A program made the position numbers and the translations under genes. A DNA stretch of 64,000 nucleotides from CALFUK01 sp964450495 (GTDB lineage Bacteria; Bacteroidota; Bacteroidia; Chitinophagales; Saprospiraceae), in assembly GCA_964450495.1 (NCBI GenBank), contig CAYVFU010000012.1, positions 1 through 64,000 of the forward strand. Reading direction: 5' to 3'. A model generated the notes under the pieces. It made no database searches, was not told where the DNA came from, and saw nothing but the letters and a program-made list of their open reading frames with translations. Positions 35,653 to 44,198 of the stretch are shown here, in pieces (position 1 is the first letter of the stretch; each line of letters starts with the position of its first letter).

Positions 35653-37740
35653 TTAATAATGGCCGTAAAATCGCCTCATAAACCACTCTAACACGATGAA
35701 TAAGAAAAGTAAGCCAAACAGCCATTTAAAGTGAATGATGGGTTTAGTATTTGTAGTGGCATAGACGATTGGTGTAATGGATGAATCCGCCCGTAAATCT
35801 TGCGCCAATTGTTGCACTTGATCTGGATAATAAAACTTACCACCATTCTGCTCACTCAAATTCCGCAACATTCCATGATCAGCTGTCGTATTGAATAGCT
35901 CCAATTGTATTGACTCTACCGTAAATCTACCTGACTGCGTTAAAGATTCGCCATTCACGTTGGTTGCAGCGGTATACGAATATGTTCCAGCTGGAAATCT
36001 GCCTATGTCGAGATTATAGGCATTACCAGTCTGTGAAAAGGTATATTCAAAAGCTTCACCGCTACTGTTTTTAACAGTAAGGAAAGCATCGGCGTCATTG
36101 ACTAATTGATAAGCATTGTTGTATAATTCGGCATCAAAAAATATATTCTCATTTTCCTTGAAAATATTCTTTGAAACAGTAGCTCTAAATTTTCGTTTGT
36201 CTTCTTTAACGGATGTGTAGACAAATGTTTTATCAATCAAATCAGTAATAACTTCAAAATTTTTATGCTGCAGATAATCGAATAATTTCCATTTCCAAAT
36301 ACCTTCTGCGGCCATCACTGCCGTTTTAATGCCGTTATCATCACTAAATGAAAGCAAAGGATATTTAGTCTCAATACTTCCTATTTTCTGGTACAAAAGA
36401 GTTGATGTTTTTGGCCCTTCTGCATATTCCCCGAAAGGGGCAATAATCGGGACAAATTGATTCAATTTTGATTTTGTATTATCTGATAAATTAAAGGATG
36501 TGAATGAACGAGCGAGCAAAGGTTGCACATCATTTTGTGTGGCGTTATTCCCTCTTATTGTGAGCGTATTTTGAGCTTTATTATAGGCGTTGAGGTTTGT
36601 TTGCGCTCCTACAAAAAACAATCGAGGAGATTTTGATCTATTGATCTGGGCCAATACATTATCTATAGAATGAGCTCTGCTAGGTAAATTATGGAAAACA
36701 TAGAAATCATATCCTGAGGTCGATTTCTTATCTCCAGCATTTTGAATTGTTATCTCATAATTTTTATTCAACTCCAAAATATCATTAAGTGTCGCTAAAT
36801 CTGGATGAGGAGCATTCGCCAAAATCAAAATTTTCAACCTCGAGTCTAGCACCTCGACATAGATGTCTTTGTAATTATTTTTAGTTGTTTGTTCGCCATC
36901 TATCTTCCCTAAACTCACCCTGTATCTAGTAATACCAGGAGAACCCGCATCAAGCGTCATTGTTTTGGTTTCGAAAAATTGATTCTTATTTATTCGAATG
37001 GTTTCATTCTTAATTGGTACAAATGTATCTCCTTGTTCTTTGCTTACAGTTAATCGACTTGTGTTGCCAGCGGCGTTAAATGCTTGCAGATCAATCTGTA
37101 CATTAAACTTATCTCCTAAATATGCGATTCTATTGTAAAGCACATTTTTCACAATCAGATCCTTTCGAATCGTTGTATCTCCCAGACCAACTGTATAAAT
37201 CGGCGCTTTAAATTGATTGGTGTTGTACAGTGGATTTTTGCCTTCATTATATAAACCATCTGAAGCAATAACGACTGCTCCCAAATTTTGACCATTGAAG
37301 ACATCATACACATATTGAAGTGCAGACGAGATATTAGTCGTCTGGTTATTATCGATAGAATCAGCTTGCAATGCTACGGCTTCAGCAAAATCATAATAGC
37401 TTACATCAAAATTTTCTTCCAAAGCACTTTTCTGATCGTTTAATGCAGTTGCTAAATTTTGACTTTCTTCAGGACTAATGGATAAAGATTTGTCTTGTAG
37501 GACGACTATTTTTGGCTTCTTGGTTTCTTCACTAATCTGCTTCAACAATGGAGACAACAATAAAGCTGCTAACCCTGCTACTCCAACTGTTCTTAAAAAG
37601 GCTAGAGCATACTTTAACCATTTGCCAGTTTCATCAAATTTATCTTCTCTGAAGTATAAAACGACTGCATATATAAGGCCTAAAAGGAGACATCCAATTA
37701 AATACCAAGAAGGATATGATAAACTTAAATTCTCGATGAT
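35653..37740 (-). CDS. von Willebrand factor A-domain membrane protein (BatA-like), non-canonical start
   Basis: The first ATG (37560) gives 635 aa starting MLSPLLKQ. The same frame continues upstream without a stop for 60 codons and encodes a convincing N-terminus with two membrane helices (SYPSWYLIGCLLLGLIYAVV and LAFLRTVGVAGLAALLMLSP). This is the layout of Bacteroidota vWA/BatA-like proteins of ~690 aa. That extension contains no ATG, GTG or TTG. The likely starts are ATC codons at 37740 or 37737. The vWA region has VLQDKSLSIS (degenerate MIDAS) and VVIASDGLYNEG. A single C-terminal helix (WLFGLLFLFIVLEWFM) re-anchors it. Role unknown, perhaps envelope stress or complex assembly. Confidence 0.7.
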   Translation of the reverse strand: MIENLSLSYPSWYLIGCLLLGLIYAVVLYFREDKFDETGKWLKYALAFLRTVGVAGLAALLLSPLLKQISEETKKPKIVVLQDKSLSISPEESQNLATALNDQKSALEENFDVSYYDFAEAVALQADSIDNNQTTNISSALQYVYDVFNGQNLGAVVIASDGLYNEGKNPLYNTNQFKAPIYTVGLGDTTIRKDLIVKNVLYNRIAYLGDKFNVQIDLQAFNAAGNTSRLTVSKEQGDTFVPIKNETIRINKNQFFETKTMTLDAGSPGITRYRVSLGKIDGEQTTKNNYKDIYVEVLDSRLKILILANAPHPDLATLNDILELNKNYEITIQNAGDKKSTSGYDFYVFHNLPSRAHSIDNVLAQINRSKSPRLFFVGAQTNLNAYNKAQNTLTIRGNNATQNDVQPLLARSFTSFNLSDNTKSKLNQFVPIIAPFGEYAEGPKTSTLLYQKIGSIETKYPLLSFSDDNGIKTAVMAAEGIWKWKLFDYLQHKNFEVITDLIDKTFVYTSVKEDKRKFRATVSKNIFKENENIFFDAELYNNAYQLVNDADAFLTVKNSSGEAFEYTFSQTGNAYNLDIGRFPAGTYSYTAATNVNGESLTQSGRFTVESIQLELFNTTADHGMLRNLSEQNGGKFYYPDQVQQLAQDLRADSSITPIVYATTNTKPIIHFKWLFGLLFLFIVLEWFMRRFYGHY

Positions 37741-37772
37741 TTGTTATTTACTATTGCGAGCACAAATATGAG

Positions 37773-37780
37773 CAAATTTA
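37773..37780 (-). promoter_or_regulatory. -7 box TAAATTTG upstream of the vWA gene
   Basis: Minus-strand TAAATTTG matches TAnnTTTG and lies 32 nt upstream of the proposed ATC start. A second near-match (CATATTTG) follows at 37763-37770. Transcription from here would include the N-terminal extension. Confidence 0.45.
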
Positions 37781-37844
37781 TTAAACGAATTATGTAGCAA
37801 TTATTGTTGATTTTTTTGCGTTTTTTAAAGTAATTACAAAGCTT

Positions 37845-39122
37845 ATGACAATTAGATACTTAGCATTCATACTCCTCTTGACGATCAGTCAGTCAATTTA
37901 TGCCTCCTACATCTTCATTCCAATGGGTCCTGACAACCAAAAGGATCATCTGAAAGCCTATGGCATTACCTACTGGATACTTGAAAATGGAGCTGAAGCG
38001 TATTGGATGCTCAACCATGAAGGAGGAAGTTTTGTCTTCGAACACACGGCAATATTCGAAAAAGAATGCAAAACAAGAGGAGTTAGTTACAAAGTTATAC
38101 CAAATGCCCAATTCGCGAGCATTAGACAAGGCATTGCTGATCCTGAGCTAAATGAAGAAGTCATTAAGTTGGAAAAACCGCCAAAGATAGCTGTTTATAC
38201 GCCTGACTTCAATTCACGTGGCGAACGAATACAACCCTGGGATGATGCCGTAACCATGGTATTGACTTATGCGGAGATACCCTATGATCAGATTTACGAT
38301 CGTGAAGTGATGGAAGATAAATTAGCAGAATACGATTGGTTGCATTTACACCATGAGGATTTTTCAGGTCAATATGGAAAATTTTATGCGAGTTATCACA
38401 ACAAAGCTTGGTATCGAGAGAATGTATCAAAAATGGAAGGGCTTGCAAAAAGCCTTGGTTTTGGAAAAGTATCGCAATTGAAACTTGCAGTTGCTAAAAA
38501 AATCAGAGAATATGTAGGCGCTGGCGGATTTATGTTTGCTATGTGTTCTGCTACCGATACGTTTGATCTGGCTTTGGCAGCAGAAGGAACAGATATTTGC
38601 CATCAAGTATTTGATGGTGATCCAATGAATCCGAATGCACAAAACATGTTGAACTATGAGAACACCTTTGCTTTCAAAAATTTTCAGATCATCAGAAATC
38701 ACCTGGAATATGAAACTTCAAGCATAGATCACAGAAAACGGAAGATCATACCTGAAAGAGATTATTTTTCATTATTCGAATTTTCTGCAAAATGGGATCC
38801 AATTCCGACAATGCTTACGCAAAATCATACCACTACAGTAAAAGGGTTTATGGGACAAACTACGGCATTCGATAAACAATACATCAAATCAGATGTCTTG
38901 ATACTTGGCGAAAATAAAGCCATCGATGAAGCGCGGTACATACATGGAACACTAGGGAATGGAACTTGGACTTTCTACGGTGGTCATGACCCTGAAGATT
39001 ACAGACACCTCGTTAATGACCCAGAAACAGACCTTAGCTTACATCCTAATTCACCAGGATACAGATTAATTTTAAACAATGTTTTATTTCCTGCTGCAAA
39101 GAAGAAGAAGCGTAAAACATAG
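37845..39122 (+). CDS. Secreted protein with class I amidotransferase-like fold, unknown function
   Basis: 425 aa, signal peptide of ~20 residues ending IYAS. The mature protein begins YIFIPMGPDNQKDHLKAYGITYW, a pattern I associate with Bacteroidota proteins usually labelled 'asparagine synthetase B'. No asparagine synthetase motif is present: no N-terminal Cys2 glutaminase and no ATP-pyrophosphatase SGGxDS. The centre (KIAVYTPDF...YDWLHLHHEDF...GGFMFAMCSATDTFDLAL) looks like a class I glutamine-amidotransferase or ThuA-type fold with a possible nucleophile Cys in the MFAMCSAT elbow, and FYGGHDPEDY follows. It ends in a basic tail KKKKRKT. It is periplasmic or secreted; the substrate is unknown. 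Confidence 0.65.
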   Translation: MTIRYLAFILLLTISQSIYASYIFIPMGPDNQKDHLKAYGITYWILENGAEAYWMLNHEGGSFVFEHTAIFEKECKTRGVSYKVIPNAQFASIRQGIADPELNEEVIKLEKPPKIAVYTPDFNSRGERIQPWDDAVTMVLTYAEIPYDQIYDREVMEDKLAEYDWLHLHHEDFSGQYGKFYASYHNKAWYRENVSKMEGLAKSLGFGKVSQLKLAVAKKIREYVGAGGFMFAMCSATDTFDLALAAEGTDICHQVFDGDPMNPNAQNMLNYENTFAFKNFQIIRNHLEYETSSIDHRKRKIIPERDYFSLFEFSAKWDPIPTMLTQNHTTTVKGFMGQTTAFDKQYIKSDVLILGENKAIDEARYIHGTLGNGTWTFYGGHDPEDYRHLVNDPETDLSLHPNSPGYRLILNNVLFPAAKKKKRKT

Positions 39123-39138
39123 CAGATAGTTTTTCGAG

Positions 39139-39417
39139 TTAATCCCACATCCAATCTTGATCCATGCCATTTAGGCTAAAGTATACTATTGCTACAAAAA
39201 CTGGAGCGAGTATGGTTGCCAACATGTACTTGTAATATGAACTAGGAATTTTCGCAGGTTCTATCAGTTGAAAAATCAAAGACAATAAAAGAATGGCGGT
39301 AGCTATCGGCGGAATAATCACAAACAATAAGAAAGCAGTATACTCATTGATGATCCAAACGAGGATGTAAAAACACAATTGGACCATAAAATACTCAAGA
39401 ACACTTAGAAATCTCAT
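39139..39417 (-). CDS. Small membrane protein
   Basis: 92 aa with three predicted membrane helices (about 6-26, 28-51 and 65-83) and a short acidic end (NGMDQDWMWD). It is convergent with the secreted amidotransferase-fold gene, 16 nt away. No family is recognised. Confidence 0.55.
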   Translation of the reverse strand: MRFLSVLEYFMVQLCFYILVWIINEYTAFLLFVIIPPIATAILLLSLIFQLIEPAKIPSSYYKYMLATILAPVFVAIVYFSLNGMDQDWMWD

Positions 39418-39470
39418 TCCACTAAATTTCTGTTAAGATCATAAATTCTAAAACTAAAGTCTATATACTG

Positions 39471-39478
39471 TAAGTTTG
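39471..39478 (+). promoter_or_regulatory. -7 box TAAGTTTG, near-leaderless gene
   Basis: A perfect TAnnTTTG octamer ending only 6 nt before the ATG at 39485, so the transcript should start at or next to the start codon. It also shows that the TTG at 39476, inside the box, is not the start. Confidence 0.6.
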
Positions 39479-39484
39479 CAAGTT

Positions 39485-39985
39485 ATGAAATGTCTTAAAA
39501 CGATTTTGATTGGAACATTTATTATAGGGACTCTTGGACTGGCACAAGCTCAAAGTAAACAAGACTCCATATACGAGGCCAATTTAACTAAAGAGTATAT
39601 AAGAGGTATGTACATCCCCGCTAACATGAAAGAGGCATTTCGCGAACTGATCAATTTATCAAGCGAATCTTCTTTAGATAAATTTAAAGAGGGCGAGGAA
39701 GAATTAGTGGCAAGGCGTTTACATTTTGGTCTTGGAAAATGGATATCAGCTAAATGGAATTTTTATGGTGGATCTCGATTCACCAAGTATTTGAATGAAT
39801 TGGGTGTCAGTTATCCAGACGATATGGTTACTTATACGATTGTATCTTTTCATAGATTCATCAATCAAAGACCATTAGAACTAGAGGAGAGAGCAGCTGT
39901 TTATCGAGAGAAGAGAGAAGCAGAATTTCAAGAAAAACTGAAAAATGCAGAGACAATTTCCAAAAGAAAGGTCAAAAAAAATTAG
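39485..39985 (+). CDS. Exported DUF6794-like protein
   Basis: 166 aa from the ATG at 39485. The signal peptide ends ALAQAQ. The mature part (IPANMKEAFRELINL...RLHFGLGKWISAKWNFYGGSRFTKYLNELGV..PDDM) matches the pattern of DUF6794 proteins, in which the HFGLGxWIxxxW and GGSxxxKYxxxxG motifs recur. The C-terminal ~35 residues are highly charged (REKREAEFQEKLKNAE), probably a coiled coil. Function is unknown. Confidence 0.7.
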   Translation: MKCLKTILIGTFIIGTLGLAQAQSKQDSIYEANLTKEYIRGMYIPANMKEAFRELINLSSESSLDKFKEGEEELVARRLHFGLGKWISAKWNFYGGSRFTKYLNELGVSYPDDMVTYTIVSFHRFINQRPLELEERAAVYREKREAEFQEKLKNAETISKRKVKKN

Positions 39986-40135
39986 GCTGATTAAAGTTCT
40001 CTTCGACTACTCCTAACGGACGACAGTTCCATCGCATTCATTATTATTTTTGGAATCACATTTCATTATCTGTGACTTTTTACCATTTTTGCACTCTTAT
40101 TAAAGTGTATCGATCAACTATCAGAAAAAAAGCAA

Positions 40136-42742
40136 ATGCCTAAAAACCTACTTATTGTTGAGTCACCTTCCAAAGCAAAAACCATTGAAAAATACCTAGG
40201 GGAAGACTTTAAAGTAAAGTCTAGCTATGGCCATATCCGTGATTTATCTAAAGGTAAAAAGGGAGTAAACATCGAAGACAACTTCAATCCAGTCTACGAA
40301 GTACCACCAGAAAAAGAAAAGGTAGTTAAAGAATTAAAAGCAGCTGCAAAATCTGCAACTGAGATATGGTTAGCAACGGATGAAGATCGAGAAGGAGAAG
40401 CTATATCGTGGCACTTATGTGAGGTTTTGGGTTTGGATGAAGACACCACAAAACGAATTGTTTTTAGAGAAATCACCAAGCCTGCCATCCAAGAAGCAAT
40501 AAAAAACCCAAGACTTGTAGATAAAAATCTTGTTAATGCACAACAAGCCAGACGTATTCTAGATAGACTAGTTGGTTTTGAATTGAGTGAAATATTATGG
40601 CGCAAGGTTAAAAATAAATTATCAGCTGGCAGAGTACAATCTGTTGCTGTAAAACTGGTTGTTGAAAGAGAAAGAGAAGTTAGAAAATTTAAACCAACAC
40701 CATATTATAAGGTTACAGCGAATTTTATAGTAGAAGGTGAAAATGGTAGAAAGGTTACCCTCAAATCTGAACTCGATAAGCGACTTGCTAATCAAGAAGA
40801 TGCAGAAACATTTTTAAACGATTGTATTGGTGCTGAATATAAAATAGATGACATTCAAGTAAAACCAACACAACGTAAGCCTTCTGCACCATTTACGACC
40901 TCAACCCTCCAACAGGAAGCCAGTCGTAAATTGAGTTTTGGTGTACGACGTACCATGTCTGTTGCCCAAAAACTGTATGAGAATGGTCACATCAGTTATA
41001 TGAGAACAGATTCTAAAAGTCTTTCTCAAACAGCAACCAATGCTATTGCAGAGCAAATTGTAACTGACTTTGGCGAACAATATTTGGAAACCAGAGCCTA
41101 CAAATCTAAAGATGCCAATGCGCAAGAGGCGCATGAAGCAATACGACCCACGAATTTTAAAGTAAAAACAGTCACTGGCACTTCTGATATGCAGCGGTTG
41201 TACGATTTGATCTGGAAAAGAGCGATTGCCAGCCAAATGGCAAATGCAAAACTAGAAAAGACAACAGTGAAAATTGGTATTTCTTCAAGACCTGAAGACC
41301 AATTCAAAGCAACTGGAGAAGTACTCAAATTTGATGGATTCCTAAAGTTATATATGGAATCTACAGATGATAATAATGAAGAAGAAGATTCATCGAAAAC
41401 AATTCTGCCTCCAGTCAAGACGGGTCAGGTAATGGAACTTGATGTTATCAATGGTGTAGAAAGGTTTACAAGAGCTTCATCGCGATTTACAGAGGCAAGT
41501 TTAGTCAAAAAATTAGAGGAATTAGGTATTGGAAGACCGTCTACTTATGCGCCGACTGTTTCGAAAATAATGGAAGTAGGAAGAGGATATGTTGTGAAAG
41601 AAAGTAGAGAAGGCGTAGAAAGAAAATATAACTTTTTCACACTGAAAGACGATGTTGTAACAAAGAAAGAAGAAACCGAAATCACAGGTTCCACTTCGAA
41701 TCGACTCTACCCTACTGATATAGGTATGGTCGTCACAGATTTTCTTGATCAGTATTTTGACGACATCATGGATTATAATTTCACTGCCGAAATGGAAGCG
41801 GAATTTGATCAAATCGCCATGGGTTCTGCAAAATGGAAAGATATGCTTAACGGTTTTTATCATCCATTTCACGAAAGTGTAGAAGAAACCCTAGAAAAGG
41901 CAGAAAGAGCCAAAGGTAGAAGAGATTTGGGTGTTTGTCCTGAAACCGGGCATACTGTTTTGGTACAGATGACAAGGTATGGCCCAGTTGCACAGATTGG
42001 ATCCAGAGAAGAAGTCAAAGAAGACGAAAAACCTCGTTTTGCAAGTCTGAAGCCGGGACAATCTATGGAAGATCTTACCTACGAAGAAGCAATGGATTTG
42101 TTCCAATTACCAAAAACACTGGGTCAGCACGAGGATGTAGATGTCATTGTTGCAAGAGGAAGATTTGGTCCATACATCAAATACTTTCACGATAATAAAG
42201 ACATGTTTGTATCTCTTCCAAGAGGAGAAGACCCATTAGGTGTCAGTTTAGAAAGAGGGATAGAACTCATCGAGGAAAAGAAAAAAGCGGACGCACCAGT
42301 TCATGAATATGAGAATTTGCCAGTAACCAAAGGAAAAGGTCGTTTTGGTCCTTTCTTAAAGTGGAATGACTTTTTTATCAATGTGCCGAAACGATATGAC
42401 TTTGAAAATCTCACAATAGCTGAAATGAACGAACTCATTGAAGCTAAAAAAGTCAAAGAAGCTAATCGCTATATACAAAACTGGCCAGAAGACAAAGTAT
42501 CGATTCAAAATGCCAGATGGGGTCCGATCATTAAGTTTAAAAAGAAGAATGTCAAATTACCTAAAAGAGATGGTGAGAAGATACCTGCAGAAGAACTGAA
42601 GGATTGGTCCTTAGATCAAGTGAAAGAGATCATTCTAGCTGAAATTCCTAATGCTTTTGGGAAACCGAAGAAAGCAAAAGCCAAACCTAAGGCAAAAGCG
42701 AAGACTAAGCCAAAAGCCAAAGCAGCTGTAAAAAAGAAATAG
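40136..42742 (+). CDS. topA: DNA topoisomerase I
   Basis: 868-aa type IA topoisomerase that relaxes negative supercoils. The TOPRIM domain is N-terminal with Glu9 (VESPSKAKT) and the acidic triad Asp82/Asp84/Glu86 (TDEDREGE). The catalytic Tyr288 is in GHISYMRTDS. The type IA core (LVGFELSEILWRKV, SAGRVQSVAVKLVVERE, QEAHEAIRPT, GIGRPSTYAPT) is complete. The C-terminal part carries diverged topo-C repeats (VARGRFGPYIKY, GRFGPFLKW, ARWGPIIKFKKKN) instead of the Cys4 zinc fingers of E. coli, as is usual in this phylum. It ends in a Lys/Ala/Pro tail of ~28 residues made of KAKPKAK-type repeats that should bind DNA non-specifically. Confidence 0.97.
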   Translation: MPKNLLIVESPSKAKTIEKYLGEDFKVKSSYGHIRDLSKGKKGVNIEDNFNPVYEVPPEKEKVVKELKAAAKSATEIWLATDEDREGEAISWHLCEVLGLDEDTTKRIVFREITKPAIQEAIKNPRLVDKNLVNAQQARRILDRLVGFELSEILWRKVKNKLSAGRVQSVAVKLVVEREREVRKFKPTPYYKVTANFIVEGENGRKVTLKSELDKRLANQEDAETFLNDCIGAEYKIDDIQVKPTQRKPSAPFTTSTLQQEASRKLSFGVRRTMSVAQKLYENGHISYMRTDSKSLSQTATNAIAEQIVTDFGEQYLETRAYKSKDANAQEAHEAIRPTNFKVKTVTGTSDMQRLYDLIWKRAIASQMANAKLEKTTVKIGISSRPEDQFKATGEVLKFDGFLKLYMESTDDNNEEEDSSKTILPPVKTGQVMELDVINGVERFTRASSRFTEASLVKKLEELGIGRPSTYAPTVSKIMEVGRGYVVKESREGVERKYNFFTLKDDVVTKKEETEITGSTSNRLYPTDIGMVVTDFLDQYFDDIMDYNFTAEMEAEFDQIAMGSAKWKDMLNGFYHPFHESVEETLEKAERAKGRRDLGVCPETGHTVLVQMTRYGPVAQIGSREEVKEDEKPRFASLKPGQSMEDLTYEEAMDLFQLPKTLGQHEDVDVIVARGRFGPYIKYFHDNKDMFVSLPRGEDPLGVSLERGIELIEEKKKADAPVHEYENLPVTKGKGRFGPFLKWNDFFINVPKRYDFENLTIAEMNELIEAKKVKEANRYIQNWPEDKVSIQNARWGPIIKFKKKNVKLPKRDGEKIPAEELKDWSLDQVKEIILAEIPNAFGKPKKAKAKPKAKAKTKPKAKAAVKKK

Positions 42743-42822
42743 TCTATAGAAATTTTCCAGTAATTCGACGATTTTTTGTCTATACACCAAATCTCATTAA
42801 CTTTTATTTCGTTAATGCATTA

Positions 42823-42830
42823 TACATTTG
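42823..42830 (+). promoter_or_regulatory. -7 box TACATTTG for the Deg protease gene
   Basis: Perfect TAnnTTTG match 42 nt before the ATG at 42873. The -33 element is not clear. Confidence 0.45.
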
Positions 42831-42872
42831 TGTATAACTGTAATTCTATTCAGAAATCAAATAAAAAAGACA

Positions 42873-43994
42873 ATGAAAATTAAGAGCTTAATTTTTGGCG
42901 TTGCTTTACTGATTGTGGGTTTTGTAGTTGGTACTTCGTGGAAAGATAGTCCATCAACACAACCGATAGCTGACACCAAAACAGATGAAACTTACATAGA
43001 CAATCGACATGAAACACCTACGCTAATAACAGATGTCGAAGCAGCAACGATCAAGTTATTTGAGGAAGTATCGCCTTCAGTTGTATTCATTACCACATCA
43101 AAACTGAAGCAAGATTACTGGACTAGAAATGTATTTGAAGTAAAGTCAGGATCTGGATCTGGATTTATCTGGGATAAGGAAGGACACATCGTCACCAACT
43201 ATCATGTCTTAGAAGGATCTAATAGCTTCAAAGTGGCTTTATCAGACCAAAGAGTGTATGATGCGGAATATGTAGGTGGAGAACCAAGTAAAGATTTAGC
43301 AGTATTAAAGATCAAAGGTAAAGGTCAAGAGCTAAAGCCCATTAAGATTGGAAGTTATGACGAATTGAAAGTTGGCCAATCTGTGTATGCCATAGGGAAT
43401 CCATTTGGACTTGATCATACGCTCACTACAGGTATTATTAGTGCTCTGGGTCGAGAGATTAAGTCAATTAGCGGTCGTCCGATCCAAGATGTCATACAGA
43501 CAGATGCTGCTATAAATCCAGGAAATTCAGGAGGGCCTTTATTAGATTCAAGTCATAGACTAATTGGAGTCAATACGATGATCTATAGTCCATCAGGCGC
43601 ATCTGCAGGCATAGGCTTTTCTATCCCCGTTGATGTTGTCAGTTGGGTAGTACCAGATATTATAACTTACGGTAAGGTAAACAGAGCTACACTAGGTGTA
43701 GAGCTCATCACACAGCAGCGTGCAAATGCTTGGGAACTTGAAGGAGCGATGTTAAAGATTGTAAAACAGAATAGTGGAGCATACAATGCTGGCCTTCAAG
43801 GGTTTAGAATGAATACAAACGGGTACTACGACCCAGGAGATGTAATCGTAAAAGTCAACGGAGAGCCAATCAAAACAAATAATGATCTATTCTTAGTGTT
43901 AGAGAAATACAATCCGGGTGATAAGATTGAAGTAGAATATATTAGAGACACAGAAAAGAAAAATACTATAGTAAAGCTAGGATCTAGTCTATAG
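42873..43994 (+). CDS. Trypsin-like periplasmic serine protease, HtrA/Deg family
   Basis: 373 aa from the ATG at 42873; the longer frame adds 15 residues of unlikely sequence. An N-terminal membrane anchor or signal (LIFGVALLIVGFVVG) is followed by the chymotrypsin-fold domain with catalytic His111 (VTNYHVLEG), Asp141 (SKDLAVLKI) and Ser219 (NPGNSGGPLL). One PDZ domain follows (about 275-370: TLGVELITQ...GDVIVKVNGEPIKTNNDLFLVLEKY). One PDZ, as in DegS/HhoA-type proteins. It has a role in envelope protein quality control or signalling and stands alone. Confidence 0.93.
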   Translation: MKIKSLIFGVALLIVGFVVGTSWKDSPSTQPIADTKTDETYIDNRHETPTLITDVEAATIKLFEEVSPSVVFITTSKLKQDYWTRNVFEVKSGSGSGFIWDKEGHIVTNYHVLEGSNSFKVALSDQRVYDAEYVGGEPSKDLAVLKIKGKGQELKPIKIGSYDELKVGQSVYAIGNPFGLDHTLTTGIISALGREIKSISGRPIQDVIQTDAAINPGNSGGPLLDSSHRLIGVNTMIYSPSGASAGIGFSIPVDVVSWVVPDIITYGKVNRATLGVELITQQRANAWELEGAMLKIVKQNSGAYNAGLQGFRMNTNGYYDPGDVIVKVNGEPIKTNNDLFLVLEKYNPGDKIEVEYIRDTEKKNTIVKLGSSL

Positions 43995-44198
43995 AACATA
44001 TTTGTCTATCCTTTTTAACAGTTTTTCAAAAACTTATCCAACATATAAACGTTAAACTTTTGCATATATAGAATTAACAATTGTATATTAAGTGATACAA
44101 ATTCAAATTTATCAAAAGTAGGTCTTATATTAGAGACTGATCTTCTTTTAACATCTTATCTGCAAGTTTTTAACTAATATTTTTACTAAAGTTAAGCG

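Noticed and set aside
37845..39122. Annotation as asparagine synthetase B
   Set aside because: The glutaminase and ATP-pyrophosphatase motifs are absent and a signal peptide is present.
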